From positions 3,181,501-3,245,500 of the forward strand of contig JAWHQI010000148.1 of the NCBI GenBank assembly GCA_033032865.1: DNA of 64,000 nt, in the 5' to 3' direction. Positions 1-11,101 of this stretch are shown one piece after another; the first letter of the stretch is position 1, and every line of letters starts with the position of its first letter. The notes beneath the pieces are model-generated. The model saw nothing but the letters and a program-made list of their open reading frames with translations, had not been told where the DNA came from and searched no databases. A program made the translations under genes and the position numbers. Source of the stretch: Dactylorhiza incarnata. Taxonomy: Eukaryota > Streptophyta > Magnoliopsida > Asparagales > Orchidaceae.

Positions 1-345
1 GTCTTTTCTTTCATATGCAGATCCTTCAACCATGTTGTTGAGGGAGGTCCAGATTTCTCTGGTTGAGGTGCATTCCACAACCTTTTGAAAGATGTCATCT
101 GACATTGTCTGTGCCAATATGTTCATTGCATTGGTATCAGCACTTCTCTGGTTCTTTTGAGCTTCTGTCCACTCAGGAGGTGGAACAATATTATTTGTTG
201 TTGCTTCAGCACTTGTTGTTGCTGTAGGAGTAGGAGGTTCTGTCAAAATAACAAAAGAAAACTTGATCCTTGACTTCCATAATGCAAAATTATTTAGATT
301 GCACATAAGAGGTCTTGTGCTTGAGTATTCTTTGTTCTGTGCCAT
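1..345 (-). CDS. gag: Sirevirus A0 gag, N-terminal part, runs off the window
   Basis: This is the first 115 codons of a Ty1/copia Gag (capsid protein), open to the window edge with no stop. The start ATG (complement of 343-345) and the opening residues MAQNKEYSSTRP match the gag starts of A1, A2 and A3. The protein continues through the PPPEWTEAQK block and the EIWTSLNNMVEG block of the plant copia gag (UBN2-like) domain. Compared with A1 it lacks about a dozen residues around the RLYMNSIDE segment; the loss is in frame. It belongs to A0, whose 5' LTR lies to its right and is split by A1. The rest of A0 is outside the window, so its coding state is unknown. Confidence 0.85.
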   Translation of the reverse strand, partial: MAQNKEYSSTRPLMCNLNNFALWKSRIKFSFVILTEPPTPTATTSAEATTNNIVPPPEWTEAQKNQRSADTNAMNILAQTMSDDIFQKVVECTSTREIWTSLNNMVEGSAYERKD

Positions 346-447
346 GGATTTTTAGCAAAAGAAAACTCTAAAAGAAAATTTAAGATCTAATTGATCTTTT
401 GATTCAGGTGTTAGCCTGTAAAGAATCAACCAGCCTCTGATACCAAT
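346..447 (-). other. A0 leader with primer binding site
   Basis: This is the untranslated leader between the A0 LTR and gag. Read on the minus strand, TGGTATCAGAG (complement of 435-445) lies two bases after the LTR end. That is the standard plant copia primer binding site, complementary to the 3' end of initiator tRNA-Met. It fixes the A0 LTR boundary and orientation. Confidence 0.85.
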
Positions 448-1088
448 TGAAAGTGAGGTTAGATCTTAGATTTACTCTAGAGGGGGGGGGGGGTGAATAG
501 AGTATTAAAAGGTTTTTCACTTATTTTTATAACGGAATTAAAATAGTGATATATATACTGAGTGAGTTATAAAAACAAATAAAGAAAACATCACAGTATA
601 GTACAGAAAAATAAACAAGAACACAGAAGACACAAGGATCTATAGTAGTTCCCCCAATAAACCTGGGTACATCTACTCTTCTACCACCCTTGGTAGGAAT
701 CCACTAGGTTTTTGATCAGGTGCCCTATCACCAATGGAGTTTTGATCAGGTGCCCAAACACCACTGAGCTTTTGATAAGGTGCTCAAACAAAACTACAGG
801 TTTTTGATCAGGTTCCCTGCCACCAAAGGTTTAACTTTTGAAGGGAGTTATAACCCTATACAAGATGGGATAAAGAGGGTTATGAAGTTCTTCTCTGTCA
901 ATAATCTGAGAGAAGACTAGTGGATTGTGTTGATGTAAAGCTCCCATGTCTGATAGAAAATAGTTGACAGTTGAGGATGGAGCTTTCTCTTGAATGTAGA
1001 TCTTCCTTTGATAGCTGATGAATCTGAGAGACAATGTTTCTCAGATTATTGTTGCTCTTGAAGATTTTAACTTGCAGCTGAATCACTG
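448..1088 (-). repeat. A0 5' LTR, part lying left of the A1 insertion
   Basis: This is the R-U5 side of the A0 LTR, ending in TG on the plus strand (CA on the minus) at 448 beside the PBS. It holds a C-tract near the LTR end (G run at 481-492 on the plus strand) and several GATCAGGTGCCC-type short repeats at about 700-830, the counterpart of the A1 leader hairpin units. It stops at 1088, where A1 was inserted; 1084-1088 (CACTG) is one copy of the A1 target-site duplication. The other part of this LTR is at 12790-13738, and together they make about 1.59 kb. Confidence 0.85.
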
Positions 1089-1239
1089 TGTTGGAACAAC
1101 CCTATTACTAATTTGGGCTAGGATCACTATATGTTGATTAGGATTTGTATTGACCCCACTGTATAGTCTTATGGTCAAGTTTTAGGCTGATTAGATTGGC
1201 AGAACTTGGAAAATTCAAGATCAACACATGGCAAGTGAT

Positions 1240-1470
1240 GCTCGACAAATGACTAGCAGCGGTCGACGAATTCTAAGCCAGCGCTCGACAAATGACTAGC
1301 AGCGGTCGATGAATTCTAAGCCAGCGCTCGACAATTGACTAGCAGTGGTCGACGAATTCTAAGTCAGCGCTCGACAAATGACTAGCAGCGGTCGACGAAT
1401 TCTAAGCCAGCGCTCGACAAATGACTAGCGGCGGTCGACAAATTCTAGCCAGCGCTCGACAAATTGCTTT
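1240..1470 (+). repeat. 43-bp tandem array in A1 U3, repeated in the 3' LTR at about 11435-11665
   Basis: At least five units with starts at 1240, 1283, 1326, 1369 and 1412 (43-bp period). Each unit carries GCTCGACAAATGACTAG and GGTCGACGAATTCTAAG, i.e. a TCGACAAA half and a GTCGACGAA half. The array lies upstream of the LTR TATA candidate, where U3 enhancer repeats usually sit. The TCGACGAA core matches the motif arrays elsewhere in family A, in B and in the Tekay-like LTR. Confidence 0.9.
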
Positions 1471-2206
1471 CTGACGTTCAAATTTATATTCTCAGTGGAT
1501 GTCAGTTCTCTGAACTCAAATCAGCAAAATAACGGATATATTTATTTCTCCTTTGAGATATTCAGACAGCCAAGTAAGGATATCTTTCTCATTTATTATA
1601 TCCTTATATTCCTTCTATTCCAACAAAAAGAATAGCCGTTGACATTTAATGCCAAAGGCATCTTTCTCGACAAAAGGAATTAAAAGGACCTGCCAAAATC
1701 GTTTTGGGTGGCTGCCTGGTTCGAAGAAGGATTTAAGTCAGAAAAAGACATTCCTTAAAGAGACAAAAGATTTGAATTTGAAAAGATATATACATACAGT
1801 TATCAGAAGAGAAACAAAAAGATAGAGAATTGCAAGAACTGAGATATTCGTCTTCTGTGAGAAAGATAAAGAAAAAAAAAATTTGACTATCATTTTCTCT
1901 AATCTGTGATCATAGAACAAGGAGGATAGAAGAAGTCTCTCAGAAGAAGAAGAAGAAGAAGAAGAAGAAGAAGAAGCATATACACTATTCTTTCTCAGTT
2001 TTCTTCTTCATCGAGATCATCTGCTACAAAGACTTCTATTTGAGAAAGCTCTGTCCAAAAATCTGTCATTAACTCTCATCAGACAGGGGGAGCTTTCTGC
2101 TTCAACATCTTTTGCCTTCTCTCAGATCATTGACAGAGAAGAACACTCTATACCTTTTTATCTCATTCTGTACAGGGTTAATACTCCCTTCAAAAGTTTA
2201 CCCAGT

Positions 2207-2320
2207 GGTGGCAAGACACCTTATCAAAAAATCCTAGTGTGGTTTTTAAGCACCTTATCAAAAGCTTATTGGTGTATGGACACCTTATCAAAAATCCCTT
2301 GGTGCCTGGGCACCTTATCA
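2207..2320 (+). repeat. Four hairpin-forming repeats in the A1 RNA leader part of the LTR
   Basis: Four units about 30-34 bp apart, each with a G-G-T-G arm and a CACC arm followed by TTATCAA. The best are GGTGTATGGACACC (2271-2284, 5-bp arms) and GGTGCCTGGGCACC (2301-2314, 6-bp arms). Earlier units at 2207-2220 and 2237-2254 have shorter arms. The A0 and A2 LTRs carry matching repeats in antisense. They lie downstream of the TATA candidate, so they should be in the transcript, possibly as a structured leader. Confidence 0.7.
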
Positions 2321-2603
2321 ACCCTCCTAGTTGATTCCTACCAAAGGTGGTAGAAGAGTAGACGTACCCTGATTTATTGGGGAACTACTATAGCTCCTTG
2401 TGTCTTCTGTGCTTGATTATTTCGGTGTGCTTATGCTTGTGCCGTGTGTCCTTTTTATTAATTCTATAGGTATCTATAATTCACACTAAATACACATATA
2501 CCTAAACAGTAGTTTAATTTCCCCTATAAAACGTATTAAAAATTTTCAATACTCTATTCACCCCCCCCCTCTAGAGTAATTTAAGATCTGACCTCCACTT
2601 TCA

Positions 2604-2719
2604 TTTGGTATCAGAGGTAGGTTGATTCTTTACAGGCTAACACCTGAATCACAAAGATCAACCATATCTTAATTTTTCTAAGAGTTTCCTTCTCTAGAAT
2701 TTTATCTTATTTAAAACTC
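2604..2719 (+). other. A1 primer binding site and leader
   Basis: TGGTATCAGAG at 2606-2616 lies two bases after the LTR end and matches the initiator tRNA-Met PBS of plant copia elements. About 100 bp of AT-rich leader follow before the gag ATG. An AG/GTAGGT stretch at the PBS edge resembles a splice donor but is not conserved in A0 or A3. Confidence 0.9.
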
Positions 2720-4738
2720 ATGGCACAAAACAAGGAGTATTCCAGCACAAGACCTCCTATGTGCAATCTCAATAAGTTTGCACTATGGAAAGCAAGGATT
2801 AGGCTTTATATGAACTCCATTGATGAGGAGATTTTTAATGTTATTCTTACAGGACCTCCAACACCTACAGCATCAGCTAGTACTGCTGCAATAATAGACA
2901 ACATTGTTGTTCCACCTCCTGAGTGGACTGAGGCTCAGAAGAAGCAGAGAAATGCAGATGCAAAGGCCATCAACATTCTGGCCCTAACTATATCTGATGA
3001 CATATTCCAGAAAGTAGTTGAGTGCACCTCAGCAAAAGAAATCTGGGAATCTCTCAACAACATGGTGGCAGGCTCAGCTGATGAAAGAAAATATAGAAGA
3101 TCTCACCTGATCTCTCAATATGAGAACTTCAAGAAGGGAGAATCAGAAAATGTAGCTGACATGTACAATAGGCTCAGCCTCATAATAAATGAGCTGAAGT
3201 CTCTGGACAAAGTGATCTCACTCACAGAGATCAATGACAAAATTCTTATGTGCTTTCCCAGCACATGGGACTCCAGAATCTGGCCAATCATAGAAGCCAG
3301 AAGTCTCAATGAGATCACCACTGAAGCCCTGTTGGGCAAGCTCAAATCTTATGAGCAGCTCATCAAAACCAGGGAAACTGAAGAATCCACTTCATCCCCA
3401 GCACCCAAGAAGGAAAGAAGCATAGTCTTCAAGGCTGCAGAAGATAAAGGAAAAGCTCCTGACAAAGACGAGTTTATGAGTCTGTTAACCAAAAGATTCT
3501 ATAAGATGGCCAAGAAAGACTTCAGAAAACAACTATCCAGAAGTCATGACAAGCCAAGGTATGACAAAAAACATTCTAATGAAATCATATGTTTTGGCTG
3601 CAGGAAACCAGGACACATTGCTCCTGAATGTCCAGAGATTCAACACAAGAAGGACAAGAATGAAAGAAGAAATGAAAAGGAAGAAAAGAAGGGCTCCAGC
3701 AAATCTTCCTCCCACTCTCACAAGAAGAAGGGAAGAGGATTTGTAGCAACATCCTGGAGTGAAACAGAATCTGAATCAGATTCTTCATCTTCCTCCTCTG
3801 ATGAAGAAGAAACAAAAGAAGATAGCCAATGCTTAATGGCTATTTATGACTCAGACAATGAGTCACAATCAGCATCATCATCCAACTCCAGTGATGATGA
3901 AGAAGAAACCTCAACTAACAATTCTGATGAAGAGAAATCAGAATCAGAAGCTGAAGATGACATTGATCAGGTATTATCTCACTTTGATTTCACTTCTATT
4001 GAATTCAAAGATGATTTCAAAACTCTTTGCCAAGACTTAATAAAATCTGAGAAAGAAATAATCTCTCTCAGAACTAAGTTAGTTGAAATGAACAATATAA
4101 GTGAAGAGAATGGAAGTCTTAAGAAAGATTTAGCTGCCTCCAGAGAACACATTACTACTCTTGAGAGTAAGTTATCTGAAGCCAAAAAGCTTGAAGAAAC
4201 CCTTAATGGGAGAAGTATCAGGATGATGGACATCACAAGCACTGTCAATGCTAGATTTAATAATAGCAAACTAGGCTTGGGTGCCTCATCAAGAGAGCCA
4301 TCTCGGATTAAGAAAAACATCCTCTCCACACCCATAAAATTCATTTCTGCTAAAAGCAAAGAAGCTGCAGAAAGAAATAAAGACATTTCAAGAAAGTTTG
4401 TTAAGGATAAAAGAATTCAGAAGAATTCGTCGAACGACATTCGACAAAAGGATTCAAATTTGTCGAACGAGGCTCGACAAAAACTAAAAACAGACTTTCA
4501 GTATAGTTATAAAATGAATAATGATCGACGAATTTATTCAAATTCTTCGAACAAGCACTATACAGAAAACTCTAAAAATTCTAATCCTGAATATACCAAA
4601 AATCCTTTTACTCAGTAGACTATACCTCCAAGGAGATATCATCCACAAGGCTACAAGGATCAGCCTGAAATGACATTTATCTCTGAATTTTGTGGTAACA
4701 TAAAAGGACCCAAGGTAGTCTGGGTCAAAAACAACTAG
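2720..4738 (+). CDS. gag: A1 Gag polyprotein with one internal nonsense codon
   Basis: Gag forms the virus-like particle and binds RNA. The start MAQNKEYSSTRPPMCNLNKF is shared with A2 and A3. A UBN2-type copia capsid region covers roughly residues 60-210. A CCHC zinc knuckle, CFGCRKPGHIAPEC, is at about 291-304, followed by Lys-rich and then Ser/Glu/Asp-rich linkers (about 310-430) and a probable coiled coil (about 440-520). The reading frame meets TAG at 4616-4618 where A3 has TGG (Trp), so that stop is a mutation; homology continues to a second TAG at 4736-4738 that A3 also has. I take 4736-4738 as the real gag end. The C-terminal part (4420-4560) encodes the TTCGTCGAAC-type repeats as SSN..RQ-like peptides. 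Confidence 0.9.
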
Positions 4739-7700
4739 TTTATGTTTTTGTCTTTGCAGGTACACAATCATCCAAGATTAAATCAAAAATGGTACTTGGA
4801 CAGTGGATGCTCAAAGCATATGACAGGAAACAAGGCCATCCTGAACAACTACAAGGCAAAACTTGGACCCAAGGTGATCTTCGGAGATTCCAACTGTGGA
4901 CAAACCAAAGGCTATGGTCAAATTAAAATTGGAAAAGTAACATTCAAGGAAGTAACCTATGTCAAGGGTTTAAAGCACAACCTCATCAGCATAAGTTAGT
5001 TATGTGATGAAGGTTATCAGGTAACATTTAATAAATCAGAATGCATCATTAAATCATCTGATAATGTTACTGTTCTATCAGGAATTAGACAAGGAAATAT
5101 ATATTTAGTAAACTTCAACTCATCTAAATCAGAAATTTGTTTATTTAATGAGTTAAGCAAATCTAGTGAATTATGGCATAAAAGATTAGGACATGTAAAC
5201 CTTAGGACCATTGCTAAATTAGCTAAAGATAATCTTGTTAGAGGCTTACCATCAGGATCATATAAGAAAGAAGGTCTTTGTAGGGCATGTCAATTAGGTA
5301 AGCAAACCAAAAACAGCTTTAAATCATTATCTAAAAGTGATTCACCTAGAATCTTATACTTGCTACATATGGACCTTTTTGGACCTATTGCAATAAAGAG
5401 CTTAGGGGGGAAGCCTTACACTCTAGTTATTGTGGATGACTTCTCTAGATTCACTTGGGTGTTCTTTTTGAGAGAAAAGTCAGATAACTTTAAAGTTCTT
5501 ACAGACTTTCTTAAGAGCATACAGATTGAGTACTCCACTGTAGTTGCATTGATCAGAAGTGATCATGGCACTGAGTTTGAGTCTCTTCTCATGCAAGAAT
5601 TTTGTGAAATGGAAGGTATCAGGCATTGCTTCTCAGCTCCTAGAACTCCTCAACAAAATGGGGTAGTTGAAAGGAAGAATAGAAATCTAATTGAAACAGC
5701 AAGAACATTGCTTGCAGATGCTAACTTGCCCCTATCCTTTTGGGCTGAGGCTGTCAACACAACAAATTATGTTCTGAATAGAAGTTTGATACACAAACTT
5801 AAGGGTAAAACTCCCTATGAATTGCTTAAAGGGGAGAAACCCAAAGTTGATTATTTTAGAACTTTTGGATGTAGATGTTTTGTTCATAACAATGATAAGA
5901 AATATCTTAAGAAATTTGAACCAAAATCTGAAGAAGGAATCTTCTTAGGATATTCAATAGTTAGTAAATCATATAGGGTTTTTAATAAATCCTCTCTTAA
6001 AATAGAAGAGTCTATGCATGTTTCCTTTGATGAAACTAACATGTTTTACAAGGAGAAGAACTCTTCTACCAAGAACACTTTGCAGGTACCAGCTCTATGT
6101 GAAGAGCTTAAAGGACTAAATCTACAGACAGGAGGCTCACTGCATCCATTACCTCAAACTCTTGAAGATAGTGAAGAAGAATATCATCCAGATCTTGTTG
6201 ATTACCTGAATCAAGCAACAACAGAACATCCTCCACAGGATGTAATAGCTGAACAAATTCCCAATGAAGACACTGCTGCTGAACCAACTCCAACTGCTGA
6301 CCACATCACAGTCAGAGATCATCCAATTTCACAAGTGATTGGTGATATCAAAACAGGTGTTCAAACAAGGCATCAACTACACCAAAATCAGATGCATACT
6401 TCCTTTCTATCACAAGTTGAATCTCAAACCATAAAAGATGCAGAACAAGATCCAAATTGTATTCTTGCAATGCAAGAGGAACTCAACCAGTTTGAAAGAA
6501 ACAAAGTTTGGGATTTGGTTCCAAGACCAAGAGGCCATCCAGTTATTGGCACCAAGTGGGTCTTCAGGAACAAGCTTGATGAACAAGGAAATATTGTGAG
6601 AAATAAAGCAAGATTGGTAGCTCAAGGATATTCACAGGAAGAAGGCATAGATTATGATCAGACATTTTCCCCTGTTGCAAGGCTTGAAGCTATAAGGATT
6701 TTCTTGGCCTTTGCTGCATTCAAGAAGTTTAAGGTATATCAAATGGATGTGAAAAGTGCTTTTCTCAATGGAGACATCAAAGAAGAAGTCTATGTGGAAC
6801 AACCACCAGGTTTTATCTCTCCAACTCATTCCTCCTATGTATTCAAACTTAATAAAGCTCTCTATGGTCTCAAACAAGATCCCAGAGCATGGTATGAAAC
6901 TTTAACTAACTTTCTCTTGGAAAGCAATTTCTGTAGAGGCATGGTAGACAAAACATTATTTTACAAAATACATAAAAATCAAACACTACTAGTTCAAATA
7001 TATGTAGATGACATTATTTTTGGATCTACTGATTCAAATTTGTGCAAAAGATTTTCCAATCTAATGCAATCAAGATTTGAAATGAGTAGTATGGGTGAAT
7101 TATCCTACTTTCTTGGTCTTCAAGTGAAGCAAACCCCATCAGGAATCTTCATCTCTCAATCTAAGTATGCTAAGGAATTAGTGAAAAGATTTGGAATGTC
7201 TGATTCTTCAACTATGAAAACACCCATGGCCTCTAATGTTGTTATCAATACTGATGAATCAGGGAAACCTGTTGATCAGAAACTGTACAGGGCAATTATT
7301 GGCTCTCTACTCTACTTAACAGTCAGTAGGCCAGACATAATGTTTGTTACATGCATTTGTGCTAGGTTTCAAGTTGATCCTAAAGAATCTCATCTTACTT
7401 TTGTAAAAAGAATTTTAAGATATATAAAGGGTTGCCCTAATCTGGGACTTTGGTATCCAACAACATCTGAATTTGAATTAACTGGATTCTCAGACTCAGA
7501 TTATGCTGGATGCAGGGTAGATAGGAAAAGCACATCAGGAACTTGTCAGTTTCTTGGTGATAGACTTGTATCCTGGTTTTGTAAGAAACAAACATATGTG
7601 TCTACATCAATAGCTGAAGCTGAATATTTAGCTGCTGGCAGTTGCTGCTCACAGATATTGTGGATACAAAATCAGCTCCTAGACTATGGTGTCAACTTAA

Positions 7701-7951
7701 ATAATTCAGTTATATTTTGTGACAACACAAGTGCAATATCTATAGCACAAAATCCAGTTCTCCATAGTAGGACTAAACACATAGAAATTAGGCACCACTT
7801 CCTCAGGGACAATGTGGATAAAACAAATTGCCTACAATTCATTTCTACTGATTTGCAAAGAGCTGATATTTTCAGCAAGCCCTTGGATGAAAAGAAGCAC
7901 ATCTTCTTTATAAATCAACTAGGAATGATAGATGGAGATTCAATCTGCTAA
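4739..7951 (+). CDS. pol: A1 Pol: protease, integrase, reverse transcriptase, RNase H
   Basis: It is in the same frame as gag, after the conserved TAG. Protease: [13 protein letters not shown] with catalytic DSG (about 4790-4830). Integrase: zinc-binding LWHKRLGH and CRACQLGK (about 5170-5310), then the D, D, E triad at HMDLFGP (about 5370), [10 protein letters not shown] (about 5560) and NGVVERKN (about 5660). Reverse transcriptase starts at about 6530 with KWVFRNK, contains [12 protein letters not shown] and the catalytic YVDDIIF (about 7000). RNase H has [17 protein letters not shown] and CDNTSAI (7490-7740). There is one nonsense codon, TAG at 4997-4999, where A3 reads CAG; the frame is then open to TAA at 7949-7951. 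[10 protein letters not shown] replaces the usual GLKQAPRAWY. Apart from that stop, pol looks complete. Confidence 0.93.
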
Positions 7952-8322
7952 AAATTAAGTATTTCTATTTATTTGTTTTTTTCTCACAAATTTGTCGAAC
8001 GAAGAACGACAAATTTGAATCATTTGTCGAACGATGGCCTCTGAAACCTCTTAAAGGCAGAGATAGTTAAGGCAATGTCTTTTGTCGAACGACGGTAGAC
8101 GAAAAAGATGTTTTCGTCGAACGCTTCTAGACAAAGAAATAAAGCCTTTTCGACTTCTAATTTTATTAGGTTTTGTCGAACAGTGGTTTACGAATGCGCC
8201 CTCATTCTTCGACCCTTCTATATAAGCTTTTTTTTATCTTATTCTAAGCTTTGCGCCTACATAAATCGTCTTTCCCTCCAGTTCCCCTCTGCACTTGATC
8301 TTCAACTTTCTTTGCAGGAACA
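7952..8322 (+). promoter_or_regulatory. A1 region between pol and env-like ORF: motif cluster, TATA box, splice-acceptor-like site
   Basis: This 371-bp gap holds several TTTGTCGAACGA / TCGTCGAACG motifs (about 7990-8190), a TATATAAG at 8219-8226, a pyrimidine-rich stretch and TTTCTTTGCAG/GAACAATGG. The AG is at 8316-8317 and the ATG at 8323. A3 keeps the motif cluster (about 55580-55700, minus strand) and the ending TTTTGCAGGAACAAT (AG at 55455-55456), although its ORF is mostly deleted. I infer either an internal promoter or a 3' splice site for a subgenomic env-like mRNA. The sequence shows the motifs; use is not shown. Confidence 0.55.
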
Positions 8323-11101
8323 ATGGCGACTCCTCAGGCCTCTCTGCACCTAATGAAGTTTGACGCGGGTTTCGACATTGACATGGACTCATTTGCACAG
8401 TCAGACCAAATCTTCAAGGACATTCTTCAAACGCTGGATGAACAACATCTAAGGAAGCTTCTAAGCACCAGGCAGAAGATAGCTGTAGCAGAGATAAAAG
8501 AATGGGTTTTCAATGCAAAACCAGTCGATGAAAGCTTGTCAGGAACAATCTCAGGTCATCATGTCTCTCTCTCACACCATCCTTTCTGAAATCTTTGGCT
8601 TTGAAGATGGTGAAGATGTATTAGACATAAGCTCAAATGAATTTGATGAAGCTTTAGTCAAAATGGGGCATCTGACTGGAAACCCTAGCCACCTTCTGAA
8701 AAAGAATCTGTCCCAGGACTACAAGTTCTTAGCAGATATTGTTGGAAAAGTCTTGCTGAGCAAGACTTCTGGGCATGACTATATAAGTAGGCACCAATTT
8801 CTGTTAATGGTGGCCTTAATGGAGAAGAAGAAAGTCAACTGGGGATCAATCCTTTTTGAATTGATTAAAAAGAAAAACTCTAAAGACAATGTATGCTTTG
8901 GAAGAATCTTAGGGATTTTTCTGCAAGAAAGGCATCCAGAGCTTCTGGTGTCACCAAAAGTAACAATAAATGCCAGCAAGAGGCTGACCTCAGCTCTCTT
9001 TGCTAAATGGGATAGAGTAATTCCCAAGAAGAATACAGGAGCTGAGGCATCTAGAAAAAGGAAAGCTTCTAAGGACACAAGGACTGATCAAGTCACTCCC
9101 TCTACACTTCTAGAAGATCCTTCCTCAGTTCCTCCTTCCTCTCATAGTCTCTCTCCACCTGCTCAACTTTCTCCTACACACTCTTATTCTTCATCCCCTC
9201 CTTCAACTGAAATAACACCCATTAATGATATCCCCCTCTCAACTGCCCATATCAGTGATGCTACACCTCCTCCTCTATCCTCAGAACCACTACCAACCAC
9301 ACCTCCCTCTCCAATACAAAATGAATATCATTCTCCTATTCATTCTCCTAGTCCAATCCATCTAGAAATTCCCACACATACCACTATCATCAACAATATC
9401 ATTCCTCCAATATCATTACCATCCACTTCACAACCATCCTCTAGTAATCCACCAGATTATCCATCCCTCAACCTCTACTCTATTGCTGATCAAGTTTTTG
9501 ATCTTATTCTTCCTAAAATAAGCCAGCTCCTGGATGCAAAACTTGCTCCAGTTCTTCAGGCTCTTTCTACTTTATCTGCTAAAATAACTTCTCTTTCCTT
9601 CTCCATTGATGTCCCTTCTTCAAGGGGCCTAGATTCAGGCTGCCCTGAAGCTAGGCAGGGGGAGATGTCCAATGAAGAAGTTCCAGGAATAGAAGAATCT
9701 CCAGAAGAAGATACAGAAGTTACAATTTTTGATACAGATATAGTTGATTCAGCTACACAAGTTATAGAAGAAATAAATAATATATGCATTCATCCATCCT
9801 GCGATCTATATAGCTTATTATCAAAATATGATGTCACATATACTTCAAGGGTATCACCAAAGGTATACATAGAGGACCTATCAAAGGCTCTGATATGCCT
9901 TCCTCAAAAGACCCATTCTGATATCATACAAAATTACATCTCTATTCCTTCATTCACTGTTCAAGACATTCAAATAAAGGATCACTCTGCAGAATATGAA
10001 GATGATCTTGCAGAATTTCTTGATGATTCAACAGCCTCACAAATTACTTCTTCACCTCCAAATCCTGTATGGAATGAAGAACCAATGCCAAGCTTTGATG
10101 AAATTTGGAAAGAAGCAGATGTTGAGTTTGACAAAGCTGAAGAAGAAAGATTAAAGGCTCGTGAAGCAATCAAGAGAATTGATGATTTATACAATAAGCC
10201 AATCTCATCTTCTGACTCTGATGATAATGATGACAACAGTGATTCTGATGATACACTTTCAAAGAAAAGAAAGAAAAGAACAGCTAAGTCAAAAGCTGCT
10301 CCCAAGCCCCCAAATCCAAATAATGACATTCCTCTATACATTTTATATAATGTTCCTCTTGATGAGAAAACTCCTCACTGGATGAGGCTCTCCAGAAATG
10401 AGAACAATAGGAGGAAGAAATTCAAAAAGACTGGCTACATCCCTGACAAACCAGTCAAGCACAATCATCCTCCTCTGCCTCCTCCAGCAGCTGGTGCAAT
10501 AGGATTATCAGGTGTTTCATCTCTCTCTCAGAAGCCAAGCTCTCAACACTCTAGGAGATCTGGTAGTTCTAGTGGTTCTCAAGCCTCTGGATCAGCCAGT
10601 GCTCCTTTCTCTAAGAGATCAGCACCTATCCTTCAAGAAAGTCAAATCTTTTCCTCTCCTAAAATATCTTCAGAATACAAACTTCACATATATGATGGAT
10701 CTCTTCACAGAGATAGAGTACCTCAAAAGGTCACTCAAGAAAAAAATGATTCAGAAGATACCTATTACTTTCCAGATCCAGAAGAAGAGAAAATCTGTCA
10801 GATTGCAAGACTGAAAGAAACAATTGCATATGCACAGATTAAAAAGGCTAAAGCAGAAAGCAAAGATTTCTCAAATATCTCAACCATGTCAGAATACAGA
10901 AGGAACGAACTTAAAAAGTTCAAACCAATTAAATCATTCAATGCTGAGGAATATAGTGATATGCACCCAGAAGCATTTATCCATCATGTCAAAGAGCAGA
11001 AAATCATTGGAGCTCAAGATTTGTATATCAGCAAAAAGGAATCAGAAGACCCCAACAGGAAAATCATATTCAAGCCACCTTCTCAGGACAAAAAGTCTTA
11101 A
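8323..11101 (+). CDS. A1 env-like ORF of Sirevirus type, one frameshift
   Basis: This is a protein of about 920 residues in the place of the env-like gene of Sireviruses; its function is unknown. I choose the ATG at 8323 (context AACAATGGCG). That frame runs to 8589 and the rest continues in the frame that is open from 8513 to 11101; the switch most likely lies in the CT run at 8564-8572, an indel in a simple repeat. Visible parts: a charged N-terminal region, a Pro/Ser-rich segment (about 9090-9480), an acidic stretch, a basic KKRKKR cluster after a Ser/Asp run (about 10210-10290) that could act in nuclear targeting, a Ser/Gly-rich part and a Lys-rich C-terminus. I see no clear signal peptide or transmembrane helix, so 'env' is positional. 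It is in the same frame as pol, after pol's TAA. Confidence 0.75.

Larger units (their letters stand above)
1089..2603 (+). repeat. A1 5' LTR
   Basis: This 1515-bp LTR runs from TGTTGG to TTTCA. From U3 to U5 it holds a 43-bp tandem array (1240-1470), an AT-rich stretch with the best TATA candidate (ATATATAC near 1783-1790), a GAA microsatellite (about 1941-1976), four short hairpin repeats (2207-2320), and a C-tract with CTCTAGAG near the 3' end (2561-2577). The 3' copy at 11284-12789 has the same organisation. Promoter use is inferred from layout only. Confidence 0.93.

Noticed and set aside
8323..11101. Calling the long ORF a true envelope protein
   Set aside because: No signal peptide, furin-like site or membrane helix is evident; only its position matches.
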